Positions 28,029 to 36,439 are shown, numbered from the stretch's first letter. The stretch is 64,000 nucleotides of DNA from Gemmataceae bacterium (GCA_901538445.1 LR594584.1:3588054-3652053), one strand, 5' to 3'. Translations and numbers: made by a program. Notes: a model not told the origin generated them from the sequence alone.

Positions 28029-30521
28029 CTACCCTTGCACCGGCATGCACACCTGCTCCAGCACCTTCTCGGCCTTCTCCTGGATCAGGTCGGCGAGGTT
28101 CGGGAGCGGGGTGCCCTCGGGGAGCGACTCGCGGACGGCCGCGAGCCACCGCGGGAAGCTGTAGAGCTGCGCGAGCCCGTCGAGCGAGGCCGCTTCGAGC
28201 CGAACGTTCTTGCCGCGCCGCTCCGCGTCCTGCCACAGCGTCTTGCTCTTGCCGGTCATCGCGAGGTCGTCTTCCGGGCGCAGCAGGATCAGCAGATCGA
28301 CCACGACCGGCTCGGTGCTCATGACACCGAGCTTCACTTCGAGGTCCTTCGGCTTGCCGTTGGCCCGGCCGAGGAACAGGCCGATGCCGACCTTCCAGGG
28401 CTGCCCGTCCTTGCACGCCCAGTGCGCAATAGTGACCGCGCCGTAGGTCGGGTGCTCGCCGAACGTGAACTCGGGGACGACGTGCTGGAGCCGCCACGGG
28501 CCGACCTTCACGCCGTGCTCGTGGCAGGTGCTCAGGAACGCGCCGAGGCCGGCCTGGAGTTCGCGGGCCGCACCCGTGAGCGCGCCCTCGGGTTCGAGCT
28601 TCCGCCGGGCGGCGCGCTGCTCCTGGTCCCACAATTCTCCGGGGGCCGGGGCGGCGCGGCTCGGCTGCTCTACCACAGCGGCGGGCGGTTCTTCGGCGAC
28701 CACCGGAGCCGGAAACGGGACCGGCGGCACCTCCGCGGCCGCGACCGCCGCGATCGGGAACCGGGTGTCCGGGACCGGGGGTGCGGTCTCGGGAGCGGTC
28801 GCATCGACCGCGTTCGGAACCGGCTCCTGCGCGTCCTCGGCCATCGGGAACTCGTCGCCCGCGGGGGCGACGATCTCGACGACATCGACCCGCTTGAGCG
28901 TGATCTCGGTCGGCTCCGCGGCCGGCTCCTCCAGGTGCGACGACACGCGACTCACGGGCGGTTCGGCGACCGGCTCCGTCTCGGGGAGGAACTCCGCGAT
29001 CCGCGACTCGGGCACCTCGGCCGCCGCGGGAGCGGGCTCGGGCTCGGGCATCGCCGCGACCGGCTCAGTCGTGGCCGGGGCCGGCAGTTCGATGAACCCC
29101 TCGGGGAGCCGGGCCGCGGGTGCGGGCGCGGCCACCGGTGCGGGCGCGTCGTCCGGGCCGTACACGAGGTGGTCGAACAGGTGCCGGCACTGCTGGAGCA
29201 TGTCGCGGAGCGTGGGCTCGGTCTTCGCGATCCGCACCACCTGCTCGTCGGCGAACGGGAACACGTCCGGCACCGGGCCGCCGCCCGCGGGCAACTCGTC
29301 GAGGCACGGCCGGAGCCGGGCCTCGCACACGCGCCGGAACAGGTCGGTGGACGGCGCTTCGAGGCGGATCGCCTTCACCGTGCCCTGCTTCGGGACGTGG
29401 ACCGGGTTGTTGAGCCGGTCCTGGATGTACCCGTCGAGGCTCGGCACGAACCGGTTCCACAGGCCCCGCTCGGCGAAGATCAGGAAGCACAGCCCGTCGA
29501 TCTGGTGCATCACCTGCACGATGCCGGCGAAGAACGACTCGGCGGTGCGGTGCGCGTCGTCGCTGCGGCGGGCCAGGAGCAGGTCCTCGAGCTGGTCGAA
29601 CGCGACCACGACCGGCGTCTTCAGGCTGCGGAACACTTCCATCAGGGTCTTGAACAGCGCGAGCACCAGGTCCTGCCGGGTCGGGCGGACGTGGAACTCG
29701 AGCTCGGCGAACCCGAACGTGAGGAACCCGGCCAGGTCGGCCTCGTCGCGGAGCAGCGCGGCCCGCGCGAACCCCTGGTAGATGTGCCGCCGCATGAGCC
29801 CGGCGGTGTTGTGCGCCTCGGTCTTCTGGACGTGCGCCGCGAGCAGGTCGAACGCCTTCTGGGGCGTCAGCCCGGCCTCCTCGAGCGCGCGGCCCAGCGG
29901 CACCGGCATGCGGGCGAAGCTCGAGTACCCCGAGAGGTTCTCGGCGAGCCACTCGACCCGCTCCTGCGCCTGCTGCGTGCCGAGCCCGAGCCGCCGCGCC
30001 CACCGGCCCAGGCCCGGCGGCGGGAACAGCTCGACCTTGTCGGCCGGCGTCATCTCGCGGAGCGCGACGCCGAGGAGCCGCCGGACGAGCTGGTCGCCGA
30101 CGTACTCCAGTGGCCGCACGCCCTTCTGCTTCCCGCCGCCGAGGAGCGTGTCGATGATCTGGAACAGCAGGTACTCGAGGAAGTCGCTGTCCTTCTGGTA
30201 CACGCCCGGGGTCACGAGCAGTTGCCACTGCCCGGCGGTGCCGTGCTTGATCGAGTGGAGCAGGTGCGTCTTCCCGGCCCCCTTGTTGCCGAGGATCGGC
30301 ACGACCTCGCTGTGCGTGCCCGGGTCGTACCGGTACAGGTCGATGATCGCGTGGAGCAGGTCGCGCTCGCCGGCGAACAGCTCGGGGACGTGGTACCGGG
30401 CGCACACCTCGTCGTCCGGGTTCCGGGCGAAGTAGTTGCGGAACGGGTTCCCGGCCCGCTTCAGGACGTCGCGGGTGCGGCCGTTCAGGGTCGGCTCGGC
30501 GGTGGCGGTGGCGGTCGTCAT
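28029..30521 (-). CDS. AAA/ORC-like ATPase with a C-terminal alpha/beta domain
   Basis: 830 residues; ATG 30521 has GGAGG upstream. Residues ~45-430 are a P-loop ATPase: FAGERDLLHAIIDLYRY, Walker A GNKGAGKTHLL (78-88), Walker B VVVAFDQLEDLL (about 310) and a sensor-like LCFLIFAERGLWNRF. The ORC/Cdc6-STAND class is the nearest resemblance. Residues ~480-620 are a long acidic, Pro-rich and Ala-rich linker. The last ~200 residues form a compact domain (WRLQHVVPEFTFGEHPTYGAVTIAHW, VVDLLILLRPEDDL, PLPNLADLIQEKA) that I cannot name. No signal peptide or membrane helix. The winged-helix gene lies 46 bases upstream on the same strand, suggesting an ATPase plus DNA-binding partner. Role could be conflict/defence, DNA loading or regulation; no evidence selects one. 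Confidence 0.82.
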   Translation of the reverse strand: MTTATATAEPTLNGRTRDVLKRAGNPFRNYFARNPDDEVCARYHVPELFAGERDLLHAIIDLYRYDPGTHSEVVPILGNKGAGKTHLLHSIKHGTAGQWQLLVTPGVYQKDSDFLEYLLFQIIDTLLGGGKQKGVRPLEYVGDQLVRRLLGVALREMTPADKVELFPPPGLGRWARRLGLGTQQAQERVEWLAENLSGYSSFARMPVPLGRALEEAGLTPQKAFDLLAAHVQKTEAHNTAGLMRRHIYQGFARAALLRDEADLAGFLTFGFAELEFHVRPTRQDLVLALFKTLMEVFRSLKTPVVVAFDQLEDLLLARRSDDAHRTAESFFAGIVQVMHQIDGLCFLIFAERGLWNRFVPSLDGYIQDRLNNPVHVPKQGTVKAIRLEAPSTDLFRRVCEARLRPCLDELPAGGGPVPDVFPFADEQVVRIAKTEPTLRDMLQQCRHLFDHLVYGPDDAPAPVAAPAPAARLPEGFIELPAPATTEPVAAMPEPEPAPAAAEVPESRIAEFLPETEPVAEPPVSRVSSHLEEPAAEPTEITLKRVDVVEIVAPAGDEFPMAEDAQEPVPNAVDATAPETAPPVPDTRFPIAAVAAAEVPPVPFPAPVVAEEPPAAVVEQPSRAAPAPGELWDQEQRAARRKLEPEGALTGAARELQAGLGAFLSTCHEHGVKVGPWRLQHVVPEFTFGEHPTYGAVTIAHWACKDGQPWKVGIGLFLGRANGKPKDLEVKLGVMSTEPVVVDLLILLRPEDDLAMTGKSKTLWQDAERRGKNVRLEAASLDGLAQLYSFPRWLAAVRESLPEGTPLPNLADLIQEKAEKVLEQVCMPVQG

Positions 30522-30567
30522 CCGGTTCCCTCCGGGTGTCGGAAGTCAGGGGTCGGGAGTCGGGGCG

Positions 30568-31401
30568 TCAGAGCGTGCCGCGGGCGGCCCGTGCGAACTC
30601 GGGCCGCACCCCGGCCTGGCGGAGCGAGGCGTAGTACGCGATCCCGTGGCCGTTCATCATCGCGAACGCGGGCTCGGGCATGGCGTACAGCGGGCCGGTC
30701 CACGCCGGCAGGGAGATCGCGCCGGCCGCGAACAGCGTGCGGAGGCAGTCGTGGAACGCGCCGATCGTCGGGGCCGGGTCGAGCACCGACAGCGAGCGGT
30801 ACAGTTCGGGGAGGGTGCAGTCGGTCGCCTCGGACCAGTCCGCGAGCCGCGCCAGAACCAGCGGCCCGAGGTCGATCTCGACGGGCTCTGGCCGAGCCCC
30901 GGGTGCCAACCCGGGGGTAACGGGCCCCCCCCCCCCGGGTTGGCACCCGGGGCTCGCCTGATCGGCGTGGCGCGCCGGCTCGCGCGTGATTCGCGCCGCG
31001 GTCACCGCGGGCAGCACGCGCGAGACGGCGTCCTTGAGCCCCTGGAGGCTGTCGGCCATGCTCCGGGCGGTCGCGAGCAGTTCGCCCACCTCGCCGCGGC
31101 GGTCCTCCAGCACGCGCACGAAGTCCTCGAGCACCTGCTTCGGGTTCACCTGGGCCAGCAGGTACTCCCACCCGGCGTCGGAGAGCGCGTACAGCTCGCG
31201 GCCGGGCCGGCCCCTCGCGGGGTCGGCCGCAACCAATCGCACGAACCCGTCGGCGACGCACTTGTTCACCGCGGCCTTGGCCGCGGAGGTGTTCGGGAAC
31301 AGGCCCGGCTCGGTCTTGGAGGCGTAGAGCGGGAGCCCGCCGGGGTGCGCCGCGGCCCGGGTGAGCGCGTCGAGGATCTGCTGGGTGAGCTTGTCGGCCA
31401 C
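30568..31401 (-). CDS. winged-helix protein paired with an AAA ATPase, carrying an in-frame repeat insertion
   Basis: 277 residues from GTG 31401 (GGAAG upstream; TTG 31440 is an alternative). The first ~80 residues read as a winged-helix DNA-binding domain (QQILDALTRAAAHPGGLPLY ... AAKAAVNKCVADGFVRLVA ... YALSDAGWEYLL), followed by a helical stretch to ~140 (VLEDFVRVLEDRRGEVGELL). Residues ~148-171, QASPGCQPGGGG...PGLAPGARP, are encoded by a palindromic repeat and are low-complexity. The C-terminal ~105 residues look like a second small helical/winged domain (TIGAFHDCLRTLFAAGAISL, GPLYAMPEPAFAMMNGHGI). The N-terminal domain resembles that of the gene at 58538. It probably forms an operon with the ATPase. 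Confidence 0.8.
   Translation of the reverse strand: MADKLTQQILDALTRAAAHPGGLPLYASKTEPGLFPNTSAAKAAVNKCVADGFVRLVAADPARGRPGRELYALSDAGWEYLLAQVNPKQVLEDFVRVLEDRRGEVGELLATARSMADSLQGLKDAVSRVLPAVTAARITREPARHADQASPGCQPGGGGPVTPGLAPGARPEPVEIDLGPLVLARLADWSEATDCTLPELYRSLSVLDPAPTIGAFHDCLRTLFAAGAISLPAWTGPLYAMPEPAFAMMNGHGIAYYASLRQAGVRPEFARAARGTL
30893..30957 (-). repeat. REPIN-like palindrome, family A copy inside a coding sequence
   Basis: Perfect 24-base arms at 30893-30916 and 30934-30957. On the minus strand the first arm reads GGCGAG, stem CCCCGGGT, loop GCCA, stem ACCCGGGG; the second is its inverse ending CTCGGCC, one base different from the CTCGCC of other copies. The centre includes a run of 14 C on the plus strand (30924-30937), which is prone to slippage. 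The element keeps the reading frame of the winged-helix gene. Confidence 0.85.
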
Positions 31402-31831
31402 GGGTCCGCTTCCGTGCGGGGCTGGGGGGATTCGCGACAATGCTACGCCGACCGGAACCGCGGATTCAACCCCGACTGACCGGCGGGCGCGGGGTGCGGT
31501 GGACCGGCGTCGCGCTCCTCAGTATTGGTGAGCGTCCGGGGTTGTTCCGCACGGGGTGGGGTTCTACCTGCCGCCGGTGCCCGCGGGCACCCGAAGTCGC
31601 CCGCCGCCGGGCGGAACGTCGCGTATAATGCGAGTACGGCACCCCCGGGAGTCCCGTAGTCTGAACCCGGGCGGGCGGGACCGCCTCTCTTCTCCGCCCG
31701 CCGCCCCGAGTTGCCCGTTTCGCATTGATCGGGGGCCGGGTCTGGCCGATGATGGGTGGACCGTCGCGGGACGGGGCAACATCTCCAGCCGTGTCGTTCG
31801 ATCGAAACCAGCGCACCGTCGGGAGGGTTCC
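31402..31831. other. divergent intergenic region with candidate -10 element
   Basis: 430 bases between the winged-helix gene and the E1 alpha gene. No convincing ORF. A perfect TATAAT at 31624-31629 in the plus orientation is about 200 bases before the E1 alpha start and could be its -10 box, although no good -35 lies 17 bases upstream. A GGGAGGG ribosome site precedes 31832. Confidence 0.4.
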
Positions 31832-32947
31832 ATGCCCGAGACCAACGAGGACTCGTCCGACCTCGACAGCGGGTTGCCGCGGCGGGCCACGAGGACCGCC
31901 GCCCCGGCCGTGATCCGGTCCGGCCGGGAGGTCATCTCCGCCGAACTCGCGCTCACCGTCTTCCGCCAGATGATCCGCACCCGCGCTCTGGAAGAGCGCA
32001 GCATCAAGATGTCGAAGTCCGGGGAGGCGTACTTCTGGATCGGCGGCCCCGGCGAGGAGGCGTTCAACGTCTGCCTCGGCTTGCAGGTCCACCGCGGGCA
32101 AGGCCCGGCCTACGACTTCCTCCACCTGCACTACCGGAACGCCGGCGTCATGCTCGCGATGGGCATGCCGATGATCGACCACGTCCGCCAGCTCGCCATG
32201 CGGCGGACCGACCCGCACTCCCGCGGCCGCAACTTCGTCGGCCACTATGCGGTCAAGAAGTGGAACGTGGTCCCGGTCACGTCGGTGATCGAGGTCCAGT
32301 TCGCGATGGCCCCCGGCACGGCGCTCATGCAGAAGCGGCACGGCGGCGAGGGCATCACCCTCGTCGTCGGCGGCGAGGCCGGCACCGCCGAGGGCGACTT
32401 CGAGACGTGCCTGAACTGGAGCACCCGGCCCGACCAGGAGCTGCCGGTCCTGATGCTCGTCACCAACAACCGGTTCGGCATCTCGACCGACCTGCACACC
32501 GTGTGCGCCGAGAAGCAGGTGTCGGACCGGGCCGCGCCCTACGGCGTCCGGGCCGAGACCGTGGACGGCAACGACCCGGTGCTCGTGTGGAACGCCCTCG
32601 ACCGGGCCATGCGGTACTGCCGCCGCGAGCGGAAGCCGTTCCTGCTCGAAGCGATGGTGTCGCGGCTCCACGGGCACTCGTCGTCGAGCGGCGCGCAGCG
32701 GGTGTGGGGCGAGACCGACGTGCTCGCGTCGTTCGAGCAGAAGCTCCTCGACGCGAGCGCGATCGACGAGTCCACGGTGCAGACCATGAAGGACGAGGCG
32801 AAGGCCGAGGCGGACGCCGCGGTCGCCGCCGCGATGAAGGAGCCCGAGCCGGGCCGCGACGACCTCTACAAGTTCAGCTACGCCCCGAGCGACGTCGACG
32901 CCGTCTACCCCGGCGACTACACCGGGCTCCCGGGCGGCAGCAAGTGA
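31832..32947 (+). CDS. 2-oxoacid dehydrogenase E1 component, alpha subunit
   Basis: 371 residues; GGGAGGG lies 6 bases before ATG 31832. Thiamine-diphosphate enzyme of the pyruvate/branched-chain 2-oxoacid dehydrogenase type, decarboxylating 2-oxoacids and passing the acyl group to E2 lipoyl. Visible: RALEERSIKM, GPGEEAFNVCLGL, HYRNAGVMLAMG, the ThDP segment GGEAGTAEGDFETC ... LVTNNRFGIST, and the phosphorylation-loop-like HGHSSSSGAQRVW. In the ThDP motif the usual GDG reads GEA, a variant I associate with one E1 alpha subfamily. The beta subunit gene follows after 73 bases. No E2 or E3 gene is nearby, so pyruvate versus branched-chain substrate cannot be told. Confidence 0.88.
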   Translation: MPETNEDSSDLDSGLPRRATRTAAPAVIRSGREVISAELALTVFRQMIRTRALEERSIKMSKSGEAYFWIGGPGEEAFNVCLGLQVHRGQGPAYDFLHLHYRNAGVMLAMGMPMIDHVRQLAMRRTDPHSRGRNFVGHYAVKKWNVVPVTSVIEVQFAMAPGTALMQKRHGGEGITLVVGGEAGTAEGDFETCLNWSTRPDQELPVLMLVTNNRFGISTDLHTVCAEKQVSDRAAPYGVRAETVDGNDPVLVWNALDRAMRYCRRERKPFLLEAMVSRLHGHSSSSGAQRVWGETDVLASFEQKLLDASAIDESTVQTMKDEAKAEADAAVAAAMKEPEPGRDDLYKFSYAPSDVDAVYPGDYTGLPGGSK

Positions 32948-32954
32948 CACCCGC

Positions 32955-33000
32955 TTAGCCGCGACGCGGGGGCGGAACCGCTCCCACCCGTCGCGGCTAA
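32955..33000 (+). repeat. intercistronic hairpin between E1 alpha and beta genes
   Basis: Arms TTAGCCGCGAC (32955-32965) and GTCGCGGCTAA (32990-33000) enclose a second stem GGGGGCGG/CCGCTCCC with one G-T wobble and an AA loop. It would form a strong mRNA hairpin, 20 bases before the beta start, and could set the ratio of the two subunits or protect the upstream message. Confidence 0.7.
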
Positions 33001-33020
33001 CCCTTTCCCGGTCACCACCC

Positions 33021-34079
33021 ATGGCAAGCATCGCACAGGCCGTGCGAATGGCCCTGCACTACGGCGAGACGCACCTCGGCGTCACGGACGTGTTCGGCGA
33101 GGACGTCGGCCCGCCGCTCGGCGGCGTGTTCACCGTCACGCAGGGGCTGAAGACCGCGTGGAACACCCCGCTCGACGAGCGCGGCATCATCGGCACCGCG
33201 ATGGGCATCGCCTACGCCGGCGGCCGCCCGGTGTGCGAGATCCAGTTCTGCGACTACGCGTTCAACATCCTCGACATGTTCAAGATCGCCGGCAACCAGC
33301 GCTGGGCCAGCGCCGGCGAGTTCGACATGCCGATCGTCGTGATGACCCCCACCGGGGCCGGCATCCGCGGCAGCCTGTACCACTCGCACTGCTTCGAGAG
33401 CTGGGCCAGCCGGCTGCCGGGCTGGAAGATCGTGATGCCGTCGAACGCGCTCGACGCCTACGGCCTGATGCTCGCCGCGATCAAGGACCCGAACCCGGTG
33501 TTCGTGCTGCTCCCCAAGGCGCTGCTGCGGGCGCGCGACACCCGGCTGATCCCCGGCGAGCCCGCCGACGCCGAGGAGCTCTCTCGGATGATCGACGCCC
33601 CGATCGGCGACCGCACCGACTGGCGGCCGCAGTGGCCGGACCTCGACGAGTACGTCGTCCCGCTCGGGAAGGGCGAACTGGTCCGCGAGGGGACCGACGG
33701 GACCGTCATCAGCTACGGCCGGCTGCTCCCGTTGTGCGCGCAGGCGGCCGACGAGCTGAGCCGCGACCACGGGCACACGTTCGACGTGATCGACCTCCGC
33801 ACCCTGTTCCCCTACGACTGGGACATGGTCTCCCGGAGCGTGCAGAAGACGGGCCGCGTGCTGATCGTCAACGAGGACACGGAGATCACGAACTACGCCG
33901 AGCACCTGCTGCGGCGGATCGTCGACGACCACTTCTACGACCTGGCGGTGCGGCCCCGGACCCTCATGGGCAAGCACATCCCCGGCATCGGCATGAACCA
34001 GAACTACGAGGTGAACAGCGTCCCGCAGCTCGGCGACGTGCGGACCGCCCTCCGCGAACTCGCGACCGACCCGGCGTGA
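33021..34079 (+). CDS. 2-oxoacid dehydrogenase E1 component, beta subunit
   Basis: 352 residues, transketolase-like beta subunit. Visible: N-terminal FGEDVG, GVFTVTQGL, DERGIIGTAMGIAYAG, the conserved IQFCDYAFNILDMF, MTPTGAGIRGSLYHSHCFESW, and the C-terminal transketolase domain with DGTVISYGRLLPLC, DVIDLRTLFPYD and RVLIVNEDTEI. It pairs with the alpha subunit to form the active heterotetramer. The spacing to the alpha gene (73 bases holding a hairpin) indicates an operon. The last helix (DVRTALRELATDPA) is complete. Confidence 0.88.
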   Translation: MASIAQAVRMALHYGETHLGVTDVFGEDVGPPLGGVFTVTQGLKTAWNTPLDERGIIGTAMGIAYAGGRPVCEIQFCDYAFNILDMFKIAGNQRWASAGEFDMPIVVMTPTGAGIRGSLYHSHCFESWASRLPGWKIVMPSNALDAYGLMLAAIKDPNPVFVLLPKALLRARDTRLIPGEPADAEELSRMIDAPIGDRTDWRPQWPDLDEYVVPLGKGELVREGTDGTVISYGRLLPLCAQAADELSRDHGHTFDVIDLRTLFPYDWDMVSRSVQKTGRVLIVNEDTEITNYAEHLLRRIVDDHFYDLAVRPRTLMGKHIPGIGMNQNYEVNSVPQLGDVRTALRELATDPA

Positions 34080-34385
34080 GCCGCTCTGCCGGTTCGTTTC
34101 CGGAACCGGCCCCTGTGGGACCACCTCCAAGAGGTTCAAGTTTGCGGTTCAAGGTTCAACATGAGGAGCCCCGCGCGATTGCAAGGCGGAGCACGAAGGA
34201 CTGAACTCGGGTCGAACAGGCCCCGCTTCGCGCTGGTGCGAACCCCCGGCACCTCGTCTCGCGTTCCCCCACCCGGCGAAGCTTGACCGCGATCGGGTCC
34301 GCATGGGAGGGGCACGTGTCTGAGCGGGTGTTCGCTCTGGACAACGACGTCCTCGGGCCTCGAACGAGGACAGGCGAGCGGTGCA
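34080..34385. other. gene-free stretch between the E1 beta gene and tRNA-Ser
   Basis: No convincing ORF. Contains short direct repeats of GGTTCAAG/GGTTCAAC (34134-34160) and a small hairpin GTCCTCG/CGAGGAC at 34349-34371. No attachment-site duplication of the tRNA 3' end was seen here. Confidence 0.4.
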
Positions 34386-34419
34386 AAAACGAACACGGGC
34401 CGCGACTTGCGGCCCGTGT
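34386..34419 (-). terminator. rho-independent terminator of tRNA-Ser
   Basis: Perfect 11-bp stem (ACACGGGCCGC, 34393-34403, with GCGGCCCGTGT, 34409-34419), 5-base loop; on the minus strand it is followed by TCGTTTTT. It starts 12 bases beyond the tRNA 3' end. Confidence 0.85.
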
Positions 34420-34431
34420 AAGATTCGTCAG

Positions 34432-34520
34432 CGGAGAGGGCGGGATTCGAACCCGCGGTAGAGTTTTACCTCTACGCCGCTTTAGCAAAGCGGTGCTTTC
34501 GACCACTCAGCCACCTCTCC
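34432..34520 (-). tRNA. tRNA-Ser(GCT)
   Basis: 89 bases on the minus strand, a long-variable-arm class II tRNA as expected for Ser. Acceptor GGAGAGG pairs with CCTCTCC, followed by discriminator G; no CCA is encoded. D-arm GGCTGAGTGGTCGAAAGC; anticodon stem CCGCT/AGCGG with loop TTGCTAA gives anticodon GCT for AGC/AGT codons. Variable arm GTAGAGG...CTCTAC and T-arm GCGGGTTCGAATCCCGC are intact. Confidence 0.97.
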
Positions 34521-34600
34521 AAACCCGTTCTCAAAGCAACCACGCGCCACCCTTCCGAAGAAGGGTTCACCGGTTCGATCGTCATCTTAGTGCGCGGGGC

Positions 34601-34843
34601 GAGCCCAACAAGTCCTATCCCGAGTTCCCGCCGTTTCCGCACGCGACCAAGTGGTGGCAGAAGAAGATGCGTGCGGCGACGCACGACTTCGGCCCGTGGG
34701 ACGATCGAAGGGCCGCTGAAGAAGGCCTCGAACGGACGGACGTGTTCCGCTCGGCCCGGAAGCCGTCAGCGGTCACGGCCGGTGTCACGGCCGAGGACCT
34801 GACGAGGAGAACGCCCCTTCAACCGCAAGAAGCCGCCCCGTGA
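34601..34843 (+). pseudogene. N-terminal relic of a tyrosine recombinase/integrase
   Basis: An open stretch beside tRNA-Ser encodes EPNKSYPEFPPFPHATKWWQ, then KKMRAATHDFGPWDD, then VTAEDLTRR, and stops at TGA 34841. The pattern P-x-FPxFPH ... W-x-KK ... FGPWDD ... V-x-DL is what I know from the N-terminus of Gemmata-type phage integrases. There is no start codon at the beginning; the frame reads back through the tRNA. The catalytic core (R..HxxR..Y) is absent, so this is a dead fragment of about 80 codons. Homology is from memory of the family, not from a search. Confidence 0.55.
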
Positions 34844-35074
34844 CGTGAACGAGTTGTCACACCGTAACGCCGGGCCCGGAGCGCGCAGCCCAGTGGCCAG
34901 AGTTTGGGCTCGCCCAAGGATCCGCACGGTCCAGAATTCTCCGGAGGCAGAATAATCCCCGTGGGGCACGAGTCGTGGCCCGAACTCTCGCCACACTCCC
35001 GACGCGCGTGTGGCTCGCGGATAGTCTACACTCACGGTACTCGTCGATTCGCCCATCCCGCCCAGGACGATCGC

Positions 35075-35980
35075 ATGCGCCCCGCCCGTTCCCTGCCGCG
35101 CGACGGGTTCTCCCTGATCGAAGCGGTGGCCGTCATGGCCGTCATGGCCGTCCTGTTCGGCCTCGTCCTCGGGATCGTCCAGCGCACCCGCCTGGCGGCC
35201 GACCGGGTCCGGTGCCAGGCGAACCTTCGCCAACTGGTGCTGGCCGCCCACGCCGCGCACGCCGCCCGCGGGTCGCTGCCGCCGGGCGTCGGCGACTACC
35301 CCGACGGGCTCGACCTGTACGGCACGTACTTCTACCACCTGCTCCCGTACGTCGAGCAGCGGGCGCTCTACGACGAGTCCGCGTTCTCGGGGCACAAGTT
35401 CGTGGGCAAGCACCGCGTGTACCGCCAGCCGGTGCCCCTGTACGTGTGCCCGTCGGACCCGAGCGCGCCGCCGGACCGCACGGCCACCGACGTCGCCGGA
35501 AACGTGTGGGGCGTGGCCAGCTACGCGGTCAACGCGCAGGTCGTCTTCGCGGTCGATTACAAGGGCGCGACCAAGTCGCCGCAGAACTACGCGCGGCTGG
35601 ACAGCGACTTCCCGGACGGGGTCTCGAACACGCTCCTGATGACCGAGAAGTACGCCCAGTGCTATAACACCGAGTACCCGGCGGGGGGGACGCTGTGGGC
35701 GTACTTCCTGGTGGGCAAGGGCCACCAGGCGTACCACGCCGGGTTCAGCGTCTCGTGGAACGACCACAGCACCGGCCCGGCGTCGAAGTTCCAGGTCCGC
35801 CCGCACCCCTACGACGGCAACTGCGACCCGACGCTCGCGGCCTCCCCGCACGAGGGCGGGATCGTGGTCGGGATGGCCGACGGGGGCGTCCGGTTCCTGT
35901 CGTCCGGCGTGACGGCGCTGACGTGGTGGTACCTGTGTACCCCGGCCGGCGGCGAGGTCGTCCCGGCGGACGCGCTTTGA
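35075..35980 (+). CDS. DUF1559 prepilin-like protein
   Basis: 301 residues. The N-terminus RDGFSLIEAVAVMAVMAVLF is a type IV pilin/pseudopilin signal, cleaved after Gly by prepilin peptidase and leaving a methylated hydrophobic helix. Conserved DUF1559 features follow: RVRCQANLRQLVLAAH, YFYHLLPYVEQRALYD, YVCPSDPSAPP, FPDGVSNTLLMTEKYA and the C-terminal SPHEGGIVVGMADGGVRF (H-x9-DG) with GGEV near the end. These proteins are amplified to dozens of copies in planctomycetes and are thought to be surface pseudopilins. ATG 35075 is 10 residues before the cleavage site, as usual. The lipoprotein partner follows after 10 bases. Confidence 0.93.
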   Translation: MRPARSLPRDGFSLIEAVAVMAVMAVLFGLVLGIVQRTRLAADRVRCQANLRQLVLAAHAAHAARGSLPPGVGDYPDGLDLYGTYFYHLLPYVEQRALYDESAFSGHKFVGKHRVYRQPVPLYVCPSDPSAPPDRTATDVAGNVWGVASYAVNAQVVFAVDYKGATKSPQNYARLDSDFPDGVSNTLLMTEKYAQCYNTEYPAGGTLWAYFLVGKGHQAYHAGFSVSWNDHSTGPASKFQVRPHPYDGNCDPTLAASPHEGGIVVGMADGGVRFLSSGVTALTWWYLCTPAGGEVVPADAL

Positions 35981-35990
35981 GGGGACCGCA

Positions 35991-36401
35991 ATGGGGCCGC
36001 GCATCCTCCGCCTCGTTGCCGCCGCCGTGCTCGCCGCCCCGCTCGCCGGGTGCGGGCCGGGGACCGGTGAGGTCACGGGCCGGGTGACGTTCCGGGGCCG
36101 GCCGGTCACCGCCGGCTCGGTCGTGCTGTTCTGCCCGGGGAAGCGGATCGCCCGCGGCGTCCTCGGTCCGGACGGCGCATACGCGATCGCCAACGTGCCG
36201 GTCGGCGACGCCGCGGTGGCGCTCCGCTTCTCTCCGCCGGCCGACGCCCTCCAGATGGGGGGCCGGCCGCTCCGCCCGGACGAGCTCCCCCCGGGGCCGC
36301 CGCCCGGCATCCCGCCCCGGTACACGGTCCCCGAGGAGTCCGGGCTCGCGGTCCGGGTGGCCCCGGGGCGGGTCGTGTACGACATCGAGCTGCTTCCCTG
36401 A
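35991..36401 (+). CDS. small lipoprotein with carboxypeptidase-regulatory-like domain
   Basis: 136 residues. Signal MGPRILRLVAAAVLAAPLAGC with lipobox LAGC. The mature part is a beta-sandwich of the transthyretin/carboxypeptidase-regulatory type: GEVTGRVTFRGRPVTAGSVVLF ... GAYAIANVPVGDAAVAL. This gene type regularly follows DUF1559 genes in planctomycetes, and here the two are 10 bases apart, so they probably act together in the envelope. Function unknown. Confidence 0.87.
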   Translation: MGPRILRLVAAAVLAAPLAGCGPGTGEVTGRVTFRGRPVTAGSVVLFCPGKRIARGVLGPDGAYAIANVPVGDAAVALRFSPPADALQMGGRPLRPDELPPGPPPGIPPRYTVPEESGLAVRVAPGRVVYDIELLP

Positions 36402-36439
36402 CCCGCCCCCGCGCGAGCCCCCGCCACCACGGGCCCGAC

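Noticed and set aside
34080..34431. Genomic island boundary (att site) at tRNA-Ser
   Set aside because: No duplicate of the tRNA 3' end was found within the window, and the genes on both sides are ordinary chromosomal ones.
34283..34843. Single plus-strand gene spanning tRNA-Ser
   Set aside because: The first 100 codons read through the terminator and antisense of the tRNA; only the last ~80 codons look protein-like, so they are reported as a relic.
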